Below, one piece after another: positions 8,458 to 17,916 of a stretch of 64,000 nucleotides of DNA. The stretch spans positions 558,001 to 622,000 of the forward strand of contig WLWZ01000001.1 in the NCBI GenBank assembly GCA_012103315.1. Direction: 5' to 3'. Origin of the DNA: Alphaproteobacteria bacterium. GTDB lineage: Bacteria; Pseudomonadota; Alphaproteobacteria; MPNO01; UBA2964. The position numbers and the translations under genes are program-made. The notes beneath the pieces are model-generated. The model ran no database searches and was not told the origin of the DNA. It was given only the letters and a program-made list of their open reading frames with translations. The stretch's first letter is position 1; each line of letters begins with the position of its first letter.

Positions 8458-9521
8458 GCGGTCCCGCGTTTGCCGCGGATCCACATCGCAGCGATGTAAA
8501 TATACTGCGTCCCCATATTCACGATGATAATCCGGAACAGGTGAAATGCCATTACGGTGGGTACGGCCATTTGTAAGGCCTGTGCGACAATAGCCATTTC
8601 TGCCATGCCGCCGGGGGCCGTAGCGATAATCATCGTGGCAAGCGGCAAATCAAACGCCCAACTTACCCCAAGGGCAACGGCAGCCGACGCGAGAATAATG
8701 AAGATCGCATTTACCAGCGCAAAAGGGATGAAAAGCTTGTGCCGCGCAAAGAAGGCCCGCTCGTATCGTTCACCTAAAATCAGGCCAAACATCAGCTGGG
8801 CGAAATCAGTGAGCCAGCTCGGCACTTCCGAAAGGGTGACCCCGTTTAGCGCGAGAATCATGCCCAAGAAAAGAGGCGTGAGCAGGCAACCATTGTGAAA
8901 TCGCAAGCGCTCGGACAGCTCTCCAAGAATAAGTCCCGCAGCAAGCCAGGGGATGAGGATCGAATAATCTAAGGAGAACTCTGGCCGATAGGCAGAGGGT
9001 TCGATGTGAATACCGCCATAAGTAATGCCGAACGGAATAACAATCACCAGAATAGAGACACGCAGGCTGTGCGCGACCGCAACGGGTGGCATGGTGGCGC
9101 CATATTTTTCTGCAAAGTTGGCCATCGCCATGGAGCCACCGGGTATCGATGCAAAAAACGCAGATTTACCATCGACACCGGAGACCCGGGACATAACCAA
9201 TGCGCCAACGCCGCCAATCGCAAAGGCTGATAGGGTGGTGATAAGTATCGGAAATGCATTGGCCCCGAGAGCGATCAAAACGGGTGGTGTAAAATAGATG
9301 CCAATCGCGGACCCTAAAATAACCTGCCCCATTTGACGTCCGTAGGGCAGTGCGAATGCCTTAATTCCCAACAGGTTAAGGGTCGCGACAGCGACCATTG
9401 GACCGATCATCCACGGGATCGGAGTTTCCAACCACGCGAGCAATGCGCCCGCAGGAATACTGACAGCCAGGGCGAGTGCCATGCGCGGCAGGCGTGCTTT
9501 GAAATCGGTGAGAATACTCAT
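8454..9521 (-). CDS. AbrB family membrane protein (AbrB/AidB-type, PF05145)
   Basis: A 355-residue integral membrane protein with about ten segments in two repeated halves, starting MSILTDFKARLPRMALALAV and containing TPIPWMIGPMVAVATLN and the typical PGGSMAMANFAEKYGA and APGGMAEMAIVAQAL motifs. Databases often label the family AbrB family transcriptional regulator, but it is a membrane transporter-like protein and has nothing to do with the Bacillus DNA-binding AbrB. In this window it is paired tail to tail with TauE/SafE. Function unknown. Confidence 0.87.
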   Translation of the reverse strand: MSILTDFKARLPRMALALAVSIPAGALLAWLETPIPWMIGPMVAVATLNLLGIKAFALPYGRQMGQVILGSAIGIYFTPPVLIALGANAFPILITTLSAFAIGGVGALVMSRVSGVDGKSAFFASIPGGSMAMANFAEKYGATMPPVAVAHSLRVSILVIVIPFGITYGGIHIEPSAYRPEFSLDYSILIPWLAAGLILGELSERLRFHNGCLLTPLFLGMILALNGVTLSEVPSWLTDFAQLMFGLILGERYERAFFARHKLFIPFALVNAIFIILASAAVALGVSWAFDLPLATMIIATAPGGMAEMAIVAQALQMAVPTVMAFHLFRIIIVNMGTQYIYIAAMWIRGKRGTA

Positions 9522-9580
9522 GAAGTTGGAAAACCGGAACTAGGGGTAGGCGGGAGCCTTATTCTAAACTCTTAACCTCG

Positions 9581-10987
9581 CTAAGGCGACCCGTGCCCAG
9601 CAGCAATTGTTTCGGCGGCGAGGAGCCCGATGCAAAAGGATTTGATTAAACCACCGACGTAAGCGGCGCGGGGTCCACCCTCTAGCCCGCCAACGGTTGA
9701 CCCTGCGGCGTGCAGACCGGTTATCGGTTGGTCGTTTGTATCCATCACTTGTCCCCTACCATTCACAGACAACCCGCCAGAGGTCACCGTAATGCCGGCG
9801 CAGACCGGTATGGCATAGAACGGTGGGTCGATAATCGGTTGTGCCGTGTAGGTCGTTTGGGTGTGTATTGGGGACAATGCTGGTCCCGCGCTATACGCGA
9901 TGTGTTCGTTGTAGAGCGCGATAGTTACCGAAAGCCCTGCAGCATTGATGCTTGCAGCGTCGGCTAACTCGCGGAGCGTTGCCGCCTCAATGACGGTGCC
10001 ACCTGCATCGGGTAGTGACGGGTTGGGGGGGGGGACGTTGTCGGTTGTCTTGGCGTCTTCCCAGGTCCGTGCGTCAAATATCGTTGTTGCTGATAGCGGG
10101 TCGTCCAGCCTGGCAATCGCATTGGCGATAGAGATGCCGCCGAGCCCTTCATCGGCAAAACGCTGGCCGTCGCTATCGACGACAATATTTGTGGCGCAAA
10201 TCAAGTCGACTTGCGGGTAGGGCCATAGTTTTTCATTGGTCATCGCATCGCGACTAAGGACGTGACCATAGAAACTATCGAGCCCGACAGCTTCGGCCCC
10301 AATTTCGGTTGCCATACGCATGCCGTCACCAACACCGGTTCCCGCATTGCGGCACTGGAGATGCGAGATATCGCAGCCAATATTCTGTTTTACGAGTTCG
10401 GCATTGGCTTGGAATCCACCATCAGCAATGACAATGGCATTCGCGGAGAGGGTTTGCGGTTCCGCTTCGGAGATGGCCTCGATCCCGATGACTTTACCAT
10501 CAGTTTGTATGAGACTTAGCGCACGGATGCCGCGTCGTAGTTCGCCACCGCGTTCTATAAGTTTTGCACCGAGTTTCTGGAGCAAGGCGTTCGCGCCGCC
10601 GCCCTCCCAATCCAGTCCTGCTTTCATTTCCCGTAAGGGCGAAAGCATTGGCATATGATCAGTGCGCCGCGGGTGATCTTCGAAGGACGCGCCTTGGTCT
10701 TTGAGCCAGTCAATCGTGCGGGCAGCGTTGATGCCGATTGTTTCCGCTAGGTCTTCGCGCGCCGCGCCACCGGTGTTTTCAATGATGGATTTAGAAAGTA
10801 CAGCTGGTTCCGTCCAGGGTGTTTGAAAGGCAACGTGGCAAGATCCCGTCGAGAAACGCGAATTGCAGCGATAGAGCTCGTCTGCGCCGGCTTCTAGAAC
10901 AAGTGGTTTTAGGCCCAACTCAGCAGCACGGTTAGCAACAGTCAGACCGGCAAAGCCAGCCCCGATGATGATGAGGTCGAATGACAT
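9581..10987 (-). CDS. FAD-dependent oxidoreductase, fumarate reductase/KstD-like flavoprotein
   Basis: A 468-residue flavoprotein. The dinucleotide-binding motif IIGAGFAGLTVANRAAELG is at the N-terminus, followed by an acidic strand end (VLEAGADE). The C-terminal part has the family's FAD-closing segment STVGGLEGGPRAAYVGGLI. It belongs with fumarate reductase, tricarballylate dehydrogenase (TcuA) and ketosteroid dehydrogenase, which add or remove hydrogen next to a carbonyl or carboxylate. No signal peptide or heme motif. It follows the VOC gene with a 3-base gap, so the two are one unit. A run of ten cytosines encodes PPP near residue 320. Confidence 0.9.
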   Translation of the reverse strand: MSFDLIIIGAGFAGLTVANRAAELGLKPLVLEAGADELYRCNSRFSTGSCHVAFQTPWTEPAVLSKSIIENTGGAAREDLAETIGINAARTIDWLKDQGASFEDHPRRTDHMPMLSPLREMKAGLDWEGGGANALLQKLGAKLIERGGELRRGIRALSLIQTDGKVIGIEAISEAEPQTLSANAIVIADGGFQANAELVKQNIGCDISHLQCRNAGTGVGDGMRMATEIGAEAVGLDSFYGHVLSRDAMTNEKLWPYPQVDLICATNIVVDSDGQRFADEGLGGISIANAIARLDDPLSATTIFDARTWEDAKTTDNVPPPNPSLPDAGGTVIEAATLRELADAASINAAGLSVTIALYNEHIAYSAGPALSPIHTQTTYTAQPIIDPPFYAIPVCAGITVTSGGLSVNGRGQVMDTNDQPITGLHAAGSTVGGLEGGPRAAYVGGLIKSFCIGLLAAETIAAGHGSP

Positions 10988-10990
10988 GGT

Positions 10991-11863
10991 TTACTCAGTA
11001 AACATAAAGGTGGCTCCGGCGGCTTCCGAAGCGGGGACTAGTAAGCCGAGCCCTGTTTCGATGTGCGTGACACCGTTCGTCGTCAGAAATTCTCTTGTGT
11101 TGGCCAATTTTCCGGTTCTTACTTTCAGCGCGGCGGCATAAGGTGTAGTTGGTGCTGTTATATCATACTCATCGCGCAGGGTATCGGCGGTCATAAGAAC
11201 GAAGCAGCCCTCTCGCAGGGTGAAACGCCACTGATTTCCCTCCTTGTAAGCGGGTATTCCGAAATACCGTTCATACCGACTGGAAACGGATGCCGGATCA
11301 TCGACACAGACGATGAGTTCTTGCAGGGCGAGGGCGCCGTTGGGGTGTGTCATATAGCGATCCTGCCAGAGAAATTCCGGGGTCACATGTTCGATGGCCA
11401 AGACCCGTCCTTCCGGCATCTCCTTAGGTGGAAGACGCACAAGATTAAATTCGGCTTCTCGTTCACCATCTGGGGTATCCAAAGACCTTGCGAGCCGATG
11501 TACGCCGTTGGCCCCAAAGCCCTCCTTTGCGAGACGGTCGGCGGCGGCGGTTCCATCCGTGCAGCCGAATGCCAAATTATGAATACCTTCATACCGGGCT
11601 AGGAAATCGGGTATTTTGTTATCATAAAGACCGGCGTCGATGACCCCCATAAGTTCCAGGTAGCCCTGCTGCAGCATGATACAGCGATTGGCGCAGCCCC
11701 ATTGCACGACCTCGCCGCCTGGTGTTAGCGCGCCCGAATGTTGCGAGAGCGGCGTGAGGCAAAACCCCAGCCGTTCATACGCTTTTGCGGAAGCATGCAG
11801 GTCATGGACCATCACCGCGGCATGGTCGAGGGCATCGATTGCGTCTGTCTTTTGATCGGTCAT
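10991..11863 (-). CDS. VOC family protein (glyoxalase-like)
   Basis: A 290-residue protein with two vicinal-oxygen-chelate modules. The first begins ALDHAAVMVHDLHASAKAYERLGF near residue 10 and continues GCANRCIMLQQGYLELMGV. The second begins near residue 180 with LQELIVCVDDPASVSSRYERYFG. His-14 and Glu in YLELMG are plausible metal ligands. The length and IHNLAFGCTD match the glyoxalase-like PF13468 group. It is upstream of the flavoprotein in a two-gene operon divergent from the first UbiD decarboxylase, which suggests a shared pathway; the reaction is unknown. Confidence 0.87.
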   Translation of the reverse strand: MTDQKTDAIDALDHAAVMVHDLHASAKAYERLGFCLTPLSQHSGALTPGGEVVQWGCANRCIMLQQGYLELMGVIDAGLYDNKIPDFLARYEGIHNLAFGCTDGTAAADRLAKEGFGANGVHRLARSLDTPDGEREAEFNLVRLPPKEMPEGRVLAIEHVTPEFLWQDRYMTHPNGALALQELIVCVDDPASVSSRYERYFGIPAYKEGNQWRFTLREGCFVLMTADTLRDEYDITAPTTPYAAALKVRTGKLANTREFLTTNGVTHIETGLGLLVPASEAAGATFMFTE

Positions 11864-11958
11864 TTCTTATCGCTTTGCTTTGGCCCTATCCTGCGCAATT
11901 TGCGCGGTCATCGAAAGGGCGGATATGCTGTGGCCAACAAAAAAGGTAGGAGCAGGGA

Positions 11959-13548
11959 ATGACTTATAGTTTTCGCGATATGGTCGGGAAATTGCGTCAG
12001 CAAGGTCATATCGAAGATATCGAGAAGCCAGTTGATATCCGGCACATTGCGGCACTTGTCGACAAATCTGAAAAGGCACTCGTTTTTCACAACGTGAATG
12101 ATTATTCGATGCCTGTAGTTTCCGGCATCGCCAATGGTCGTGAGCGTATTGGGGCGGCTTTCGATTGTGCGTATAGCGAGGTTTATAAACGGCTTGATGC
12201 TGGGCTTTCCAACCCGATTGAACCCGAGACGATTAATGGCGGGCCGGTGCGGGATGTCGTCCTCACGGGCGACGACGTTGATCTGTTTGAACTGCCAGTC
12301 CCTTTGTTTTCTATTCATGACGGCGGACCGATGATTACCGTTGGCGTGACAATCGCCAAAACGGAGGACGGCTCTCTCAACGCCGGGATCTATAGATTTC
12401 TGGTTCGGGAGAAGAATCTAACGGGGATCGATATCGTCACGCCCAACGACCTCCAAAGATTGGCGCTGGCGGCATTCCGCAAGGGAGAAGCACTGCCCAT
12501 TACGATCAATCTGGGCACACACCTTGCTGTTAATATCGGTGCTACTTATCGTGCGCCGTTGGGTTTGAGCGAGCTATCGATTGCCGGGGGCATGGCGGGC
12601 AAGGCAATTCGTCTGACGCCCGGAGAAACGAGTGACGTGCCCTGCATTGCAGATGCTGAAATCGTTCTTGAGGCAGAAATACTGCCCACCGGTTGGACTA
12701 AACCGGAAGGACGATTTGGCGAGTTCACACGGTTAATGGGCGGTCTTCACTGGAACCCACACGTGCGGGTCAAGGCGATCTCCATGCGTAAAGATGCGAT
12801 GTATTACGCGCTCCACATGCCGTGGGAAGTGATTTTGCCAGGAGCACCCAATCGTGAAGCGGCGGTACGACGAGCTTTCAAGCTGGCTAATCTCGATCTG
12901 GTCGATGTGAATATTACGCCCGGCGGGTCGTGTTATTTCCATGCTGTGGTCTCGATCCGTAAACGACCCGGGGACGCCAAACATGCGATCATGGCCGCGT
13001 TGATTGCCTCGGACATAAAACATGTCGTTGTGGTCGATGAAGATATCGATGTTTTCAATGGGACAGATGTCGAATGGGCGCTGGCGACGCGCGTTCAGGC
13101 AGATAGGGATATCGTCACCATTCCTGATCTCCGAGCTAAGCCGCTTGACCCTAGCCTGCGGATTAGACCAGGTATCACGCCTGTCACAACAAAGTGCGGC
13201 ATTGATGCGACGATCCCGGATGATTTGCCGCGCGAACGGTTTGAGCGCATCGAATACGCCTATGCCGACGAGCTAGACCTTTCGGATTATCTGGGCGCCG
13301 CGAAAGGAGCATCGACGCCAACGGTTGATATCAATGTCGGTGATTTGGCTAAGCGCGTGAACGCAACGTTGGAAAAGGAACCAGTTTATTTCGCCGCCTT
13401 ATCGGAAATGTTTGAGGAGGAAGGGTTTAAGGCGTTGTCGCGGGCTCTGGGTGTGCTCCATTCAGAAGGTGCTCTTTGGCAAGATGACAAAGGTCGTCTT
13501 TGTCTTGCGGGTTCGGAATTCGCTGCAGAACCGCCACCGTCGATCTAA
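11959..13548 (+). CDS. UbiD family decarboxylase, copy 1
   Basis: A 529-residue UbiD-family enzyme, normally a prenyl-FMN-dependent reversible decarboxylase of aromatic or alpha,beta-unsaturated acids. The catalytic triad seen in fungal Fdc1 (Arg, Glu, Glu) maps to Arg146 in NAGIYRF and Glu250/Glu255 in KPEGRFGEF, where the usual proline of EGPFGE is arginine. The central PGGSCYFHAVVSIRKR and the late VVVDEDIDVFNGTDVEWALATR are hallmark segments. About 70 extra residues extend the C-terminus beyond the core. It is divergent from the VOC-flavoprotein pair. No ubiX is visible in the window, so the cofactor must come from elsewhere. Confidence 0.92.
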   Translation: MTYSFRDMVGKLRQQGHIEDIEKPVDIRHIAALVDKSEKALVFHNVNDYSMPVVSGIANGRERIGAAFDCAYSEVYKRLDAGLSNPIEPETINGGPVRDVVLTGDDVDLFELPVPLFSIHDGGPMITVGVTIAKTEDGSLNAGIYRFLVREKNLTGIDIVTPNDLQRLALAAFRKGEALPITINLGTHLAVNIGATYRAPLGLSELSIAGGMAGKAIRLTPGETSDVPCIADAEIVLEAEILPTGWTKPEGRFGEFTRLMGGLHWNPHVRVKAISMRKDAMYYALHMPWEVILPGAPNREAAVRRAFKLANLDLVDVNITPGGSCYFHAVVSIRKRPGDAKHAIMAALIASDIKHVVVVDEDIDVFNGTDVEWALATRVQADRDIVTIPDLRAKPLDPSLRIRPGITPVTTKCGIDATIPDDLPRERFERIEYAYADELDLSDYLGAAKGASTPTVDINVGDLAKRVNATLEKEPVYFAALSEMFEEEGFKALSRALGVLHSEGALWQDDKGRLCLAGSEFAAEPPPSI

Positions 13549-14421
13549 CTATTCAGCGATCCGCTTTCTAATCCAGTCTCGGAGGGTTGTGATCGCTGCT
13601 TCGCGCGCTGCGGGGTTCGAGCCAATAGTGACTCTGCGCTCTTTCTTTTTTTTCCATTTCGCATTCCGGCTGATTCTGGTTTTGATCCGTAAGTTGGGAT
13701 GGTCAAAAGCGTGATAGGCACCCTTATAGGCAACGAATTGTGCGGGAAATCCGTCTTTTGCGGCTTGTTTGATCATTCTCATGCAAGGCTTTGGCCAGGT
13801 CCAGTTGTCCGCCAACCCAACAAATACCAGCACTGGTGCATAGGGTTTGAAGCGTTTATTGACCCGGCGGCGCAACGTGATGCACCCCGGATAAAAAGCT
13901 GCGATTGCTTTAAACCGATGACCTTCGCCGAAATACTCCGCCTTGTTTTCGCGTACGCCTGATAGGGCAGCCATCGCTCCATTCGACCAGCCAACCAAAA
14001 CGATCTGATCCTTCTTGACGAACGGTTGTTTTTTGAGCCAGGCGAGGCCGCCATAGGCATCAAAGGGTCGGTCATCGATTGAATGCAATGGCCGTTTACT
14101 TTTTTTGCACATCGACCGAAACCCGCGCGGGTTAAAACCATCTACGGCCAAGACGACGTAGCCCCAATTCACGAACCGTTTTACCCAGGCGGCAGAATTG
14201 GTCTTCATTTTTCCGGATTTGGTATAGAGGCCGGAGCATCCATGCATCATAACAATGGCGGCATGAGGACCGCTGCTGTTAGGACGGAATAGTTCGCCGC
14301 GAATTTGTGTTTCTTCAGCATCGAAGCTTTTAAAGCTAACCAGCCTTCCTTCCTTGGCATGAACGACAGGAGACGCGAAGAATAGGAGTATAAGAGCTGC
14401 GATTAGTGTCGATAGACGCAT
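13549..14421 (-). CDS. secreted dienelactone hydrolase family protein
   Basis: I use ATG 14421, just after the aquaporin stop, instead of the longer frame to 14493 that overlaps it. The 290-residue product has a signal peptide (MRLSTLIAALILLFFASPVVHA) and a hydrolase core with VMMHGCSGLY, nucleophile Ser146 in VGWSNGAMAA and a histidine in GAYHAFDHP. Family members are dienelactone hydrolase-like, though the exported forms are mostly of unknown substrate. The C-terminal 50 residues are very basic (AKWKKKKERR). It is the last gene of the arsC-aquaporin unit. Its stop abuts the stop of UbiD copy 1. Confidence 0.85.
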   Translation of the reverse strand: MRLSTLIAALILLFFASPVVHAKEGRLVSFKSFDAEETQIRGELFRPNSSGPHAAIVMMHGCSGLYTKSGKMKTNSAAWVKRFVNWGYVVLAVDGFNPRGFRSMCKKSKRPLHSIDDRPFDAYGGLAWLKKQPFVKKDQIVLVGWSNGAMAALSGVRENKAEYFGEGHRFKAIAAFYPGCITLRRRVNKRFKPYAPVLVFVGLADNWTWPKPCMRMIKQAAKDGFPAQFVAYKGAYHAFDHPNLRIKTRISRNAKWKKKKERRVTIGSNPAAREAAITTLRDWIRKRIAE

Positions 14422-14425
14422 GATA

Positions 14426-15109
14426 CTATTCGCCGCTGGTTTCCTCGGGCGGGTTAAGCAGCCAGCCAAAGATGATCGTCGCGAGGACAGCACCGATTAG
14501 CTGGGCCGCGATGAAGCCTGGCATGTCTTCTGGCCGAATGCCGGAAAACGTATCCGTAAAGCTACGCGCGATAGTGACGGCGGGGTTTGCGAAAGAAGTA
14601 GATGACGTAAACCAGTATGCTGCTGAAATATACAAGCCAACGGCGTAGGGAACAGCGGATACCCGGAAGCGGACGCAGCCAAATATTGTTGCCAACAGAC
14701 CGAAGGTCGCGACAATTTCCGCGACCCATTGCGCTGGCCCGGTGCGGACGTGGGTGGAAGCTTCCAACAACGGAGCCTCAAACATAATGTGAGCAACCAT
14801 TGCGCCGGTGAGTGCAGCAACGATCTGGACGGCAAAATAAATGATTGCCAGTCCGGGGTTGATTTCCCTTCGGATCAGGAATGCCAGTGTAACGGCTGGA
14901 TTGAAATGGGCTCCGGATATCGGACCGAAAATCAGGATAAGGACCATAAGGATTGCGCCGGTAGCGATCGTATTAGCAAGCAGAGCAACACCAGTATTTG
15001 CTGGCGAGAGTGTCTCTGCCATAATTCCGGATCCGACTACAGTGGCCAGTAAGAAGGCAGTGCCGAGAAATTCCGCGGTAAGCTTGCGTGCGGTGTTAAA
15101 ATTATCCAT
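14426..15109 (-). CDS. aqpS: MIP/aquaporin channel of an arsenic operon (AqpS-like)
   Basis: A 227-residue channel with six membrane segments and two Asn-Pro-Ala boxes, HFNPAVT (70-72) and FANPAVT (175-177). It lies 17 bases downstream of arsC. In rhizobia, AqpS replaces the arsenite pump: arsenate is reduced by ArsC and arsenite leaves down its gradient through this channel. The same role is inferred here from gene order and from the short, glycerol-channel-unlike sequence. No arsR or arsB is visible. Confidence 0.85.
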   Translation of the reverse strand: MDNFNTARKLTAEFLGTAFLLATVVGSGIMAETLSPANTGVALLANTIATGAILMVLILIFGPISGAHFNPAVTLAFLIRREINPGLAIIYFAVQIVAALTGAMVAHIMFEAPLLEASTHVRTGPAQWVAEIVATFGLLATIFGCVRFRVSAVPYAVGLYISAAYWFTSSTSFANPAVTIARSFTDTFSGIRPEDMPGFIAAQLIGAVLATIIFGWLLNPPEETSGE

Positions 15110-15126
15110 TCGTCTATCCGTTTACT

Positions 15127-15642
15127 CTATTTGGTGGACGCAGGTGTTTCCTGCTCCATCTCGTTCAAGCGCTTTTGCAAGGTAGATTTATCCATTTCAT
15201 CAATAGGTAATTTGATGAATGCCTCAATGCGCCGCTCGATCATTCCATAGACTTTAACGAACAGCGCCCGATGGTCAGCCTCTGAGCCTTCAAAGGCGGC
15301 GGGGTCGAGGAATGGCCAGTGCGCCGTCGCAGGGTGGCCGGGCCAAATCGGACACACTTCACCAGCGGCGTTATCGCAGACGGTGAAGATCAAATCCATT
15401 TGAGGCGCATCATCTGTTGCAAATTCATCCCAGCTTTTGGACCGCGCATCGTCAAGATTGTAGTCGAGGCGTGATAGCAATTCGGCGGTGAGGGGATGAA
15501 TTTGCCCCGAGGGGTGGCTACCCGCGCTGTAAGCCGCAAAGCGGCCCTTGCCAAGACGGTTTAAAACACTTTCTGCGATGATGCTGCGGGCGGAATTGCC
15601 GGTGCAGAGGAACAAGACGTTGTAAGAATTGTGGTCGGTCAT
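15127..15642 (-). CDS. arsC: arsenate reductase, thioredoxin-coupled (LMW phosphatase fold)
   Basis: The 171-residue product begins MTDHNSYNVLFLCTGNSARS, so the phosphatase-like P-loop Cys13-x5-Arg19 is at the N-terminus, as in the thioredoxin-type ArsC family. Further cysteines in FTVCDNAAGEVCPIWPGHP fit the disulfide relay. A TTG at 15675 would give an 11-residue longer form; homologous proteins normally start near 15642. It reduces arsenate to arsenite, and the adjacent aquaporin would release it. It is divergent from zur, with the Zur box nearer to zur. Confidence 0.92.
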   Translation of the reverse strand: MTDHNSYNVLFLCTGNSARSIIAESVLNRLGKGRFAAYSAGSHPSGQIHPLTAELLSRLDYNLDDARSKSWDEFATDDAPQMDLIFTVCDNAAGEVCPIWPGHPATAHWPFLDPAAFEGSEADHRALFVKVYGMIERRIEAFIKLPIDEMDKSTLQKRLNEMEQETPASTK

Positions 15643-15765
15643 TTCCGGCGATCTTATCGCTACTCGTCGCAACAATTTTCCATCAGGAACTACACAAGAT
15701 TGCGCATCCGGTTAAAGGTCGCAAGGGGCATGAAGGAGATCGGGACTTGCATACACTGAATTTAC

Positions 15766-15786
15766 GTATGATATATTATAACATTC
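15766..15786 (+). promoter_or_regulatory. candidate Zur operator
   Basis: ATGATATATTATAACAT (15768-15784) is a 17-base inverted repeat matching its own reverse complement at 14 positions. It lies 22 bases before the zur start codon. Alphaproteobacterial Zur binds AT-rich palindromes of the ATGTTATA-TATAACAT kind, so autoregulation of zur-znuCB by zinc is the natural reading. Position and symmetry are seen; the binding protein is inferred. Confidence 0.72.
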
Positions 15787-15805
15787 AGAGTTTCTGGAGA
15801 GTGCT

Positions 15806-16339
15806 ATGGGTAAACAGGGATCAAATGCCACAAAAGACGCAGAGGTTATAGCGCCCTTTCAGTCGCATGTTCATGATCACGGGCAATGTGTTGCCGACGC
15901 TATATCAGCAGCAGAAACGCGTTGTGCAGAGGATGGGTCGAGTTTTACGCCGCTACGGCGTGAGGTTCTTGAACTGGTTTGGTCGAGCCATGGTCCCATC
16001 GGCGCTTATGAACTACTTGAAAAATTACGCGATAGCCGCCGGAATGCAGCGCCGCCAACAGTATATCGGGCGCTAGATTTTCTCATGGAGCATGGCCTCA
16101 TTCATCGCATCGAGTCCTTGAACGCCTATATCGGTTGCGGTGACCCTGAACGGCATCATGGCGCTCAGTTTCTTATATGTCGTGATTGCCAGTCAGTTGC
16201 GGAGCTCGATGACAAGGCGATAGGCAGGGCAGTCACACGCCGTGCAGATGCGCTGGGGTTCGACGTCGAACAGCAAACAGTTGAGGTGATCGGGCAATGC
16301 GCTGATTGTTCAGCCAGAGAACCTGATGACAGAAAGTGA
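15806..16339 (+). CDS. zur: Fur family zinc regulator Zur
   Basis: A 177-residue Fur-family repressor. An extended N-terminus carries HVHDHGQC (21-28), typical of proteobacterial Zur. The winged-helix recognition region is [28 protein letters not shown] and [22 protein letters not shown]. The structural zinc site is formed by Cys125/Cys128 (ICRDC) and Cys165/Cys168 (CADC), and HHGAQF contributes to the regulatory site. It overlaps znuC by 14 bases, so it is translationally coupled to the transporter. It represses zinc uptake when zinc is plentiful. Confidence 0.92.
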   Translation: MGKQGSNATKDAEVIAPFQSHVHDHGQCVADAISAAETRCAEDGSSFTPLRREVLELVWSSHGPIGAYELLEKLRDSRRNAAPPTVYRALDFLMEHGLIHRIESLNAYIGCGDPERHHGAQFLICRDCQSVAELDDKAIGRAVTRRADALGFDVEQQTVEVIGQCADCSAREPDDRK

Positions 16340-17117
16340 AACCGCGAGACCGTTAATCCGAGCGGAAAACTTGACGGTTAACCGTGGCGGCCAATCGGTG
16401 GTCGACAACATAAACTTAACAGTTAGTGCCGGTGAAATAGTCACTTTGGTTGGACCCAACGGTGCAGGGAAATCGACTTTGATCCGCGCCATACTTCACT
16501 TGATTGATTCGGACAGTGGACGCGTTGAACGGGAGCCTGGTGTAACGATTGGCTATGTTCCGCAACAATTAGAAATTGATCCAACAATGCCACTGGATGT
16601 CCGACGGTTCTTGCGATTGGGTGCGCTAGTGGCGGAAGCAGATATGAAGCGGGCTCTGGAGGAGGTTGGCGTCACCGAGGTAATCGATACGCCGATGCAG
16701 GGGCTTTCGGGTGGTGAAATGCGGCGCGTCCTTCTGGCGCGAGCACTCCTTCGTGACCCAGACCTTCTCGTGCTTGATGAACCGACTGCTGGCGTTGATT
16801 TTGGTGGCCAGGCTGAACTCTATGAATTGATCCGTCACATTCGGGACAGACGACAATGTGGTATTCTACTGGTTTCCCATAATCTGCATCTCGTGATGGC
16901 GGCTACGGATCGCGTATTGTGTCTCAATCACCATATTTGTTGTGAAGGCCAACCGGATGCAGTGACGCGCAATCCAGCTTATTTGGAGTTGTTTGGTTCC
17001 GAGGCAGTGGCGTCGGCAATGGCGGTCTACACGCATCACCACGACCATCACCACGATCTAAGTGGTGCACCAGTTGATGAATCCGACCAGCACAATCATG
17101 AGCACAGTCATGGATGA
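16326..17117 (+). CDS. znuC: zinc ABC transporter ATPase ZnuC
   Basis: A 263-residue ABC ATPase with Walker A GPNGAGKS at 43-50, Q-loop YVPQQ near 78, signature LSGGE at 127-131 and Walker B LLVLDEP at 147-153. The C-terminal tail is histidine-rich (THHHDHHHD and HNHEHSHG), as in ZnuC of several alphaproteobacteria, and would hold zinc on the cytoplasmic side. It overlaps zur at its start and znuB at its end. It powers high-affinity zinc import with ZnuB and a periplasmic ZnuA, which is not in this window. Confidence 0.93.
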   Translation: MTESETARPLIRAENLTVNRGGQSVVDNINLTVSAGEIVTLVGPNGAGKSTLIRAILHLIDSDSGRVEREPGVTIGYVPQQLEIDPTMPLDVRRFLRLGALVAEADMKRALEEVGVTEVIDTPMQGLSGGEMRRVLLARALLRDPDLLVLDEPTAGVDFGGQAELYELIRHIRDRRQCGILLVSHNLHLVMAATDRVLCLNHHICCEGQPDAVTRNPAYLELFGSEAVASAMAVYTHHHDHHHDLSGAPVDESDQHNHEHSHG

Positions 17118-17904
17118 ATTTCTGCTCATGGCGTTGGCTGCCGGTATTGGCGTCTCAATGGTAGCCGGTCCACTTGGCTGTTTTGTCGTATGGAGACGAA
17201 TGTCTTATTTTGGCGCCACATTGTCCCATTCAGCGTTGCTCGGTGTCGCGCTGGGTCTTCTGCTGGGGATTAATCCTATGATTGGCGTGGTGGCGACCTG
17301 TGTTGTCATCGCGTCTGCTGTTTTCTCAATGGAGCGGGACCCACGTTTTGCTGCAGATACTATTCTCGGCATTCTGGCTCACGGCATGTTGGCTCTCGGG
17401 CTCGTTGCAGTCGCTTTTCTCGATAATGTTCGTGTCGACCTTATGGGCTATTTGTTTGGTGACATACTGGCTGTGTCGAGTGCCGACCTGATCTGGATTT
17501 ATGGCGGTGGCGCGAGCTGCCTTTTGATGCTGACCCTGATGTGGCGGGGTTTATTGTCGATGTCGGTTCATGATGAATTGGCACGCGTCGAGGGCGTGCC
17601 GGTAAGTGCTATGAGGCTGGTCTTTATGCTGATGATTGCTTTTGTTATTGCCATCGCCATGAAGATTGTTGGCATTATGCTGATCGTTTCGATGCTAATT
17701 ATTCCCCCTGCAACGGCGCGGCGATTTGCACGAACGCCCGAACAGATGGCGTTCTATGCAATTCTTGTCGGCAGCGTTTCGGTGTTCGGTGGTCTCGCAG
17801 CGTCGGCAACAATCGATACCCCATCTGGGCCATCGATTGTCGTGGTGGCGATGGTGTTGTTTTTTGCAACGGCGATGCCGGGTATGGCGCAGCGCCAAAC
17901 ATAG
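17098..17904 (+). CDS. znuB: zinc ABC transporter permease ZnuB
   Basis: The start is taken as ATG 17098 ([21 protein letters not shown]); ATG 17110 is nearly as likely. The earlier start in the ORF track (17062) would translate the histidine tail region of znuC in another frame. The product of about 268 residues has eight or nine membrane segments and the family motifs [22 protein letters not shown] and [18 protein letters not shown]. It overlaps the znuC stop. It forms the zinc channel of the importer. Confidence 0.9.
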   Translation: MSTVMDEFLLMALAAGIGVSMVAGPLGCFVVWRRMSYFGATLSHSALLGVALGLLLGINPMIGVVATCVVIASAVFSMERDPRFAADTILGILAHGMLALGLVAVAFLDNVRVDLMGYLFGDILAVSSADLIWIYGGGASCLLMLTLMWRGLLSMSVHDELARVEGVPVSAMRLVFMLMIAFVIAIAMKIVGIMLIVSMLIIPPATARRFARTPEQMAFYAILVGSVSVFGGLAASATIDTPSGPSIVVVAMVLFFATAMPGMAQRQT

Positions 17905-17916
17905 AGGTGGTTTTTT

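Noticed and set aside
8454-9521. Reading the AbrB family protein as a transcription factor
   Set aside because: The protein is an integral membrane protein of about ten segments with no DNA-binding domain; the database name is misleading.
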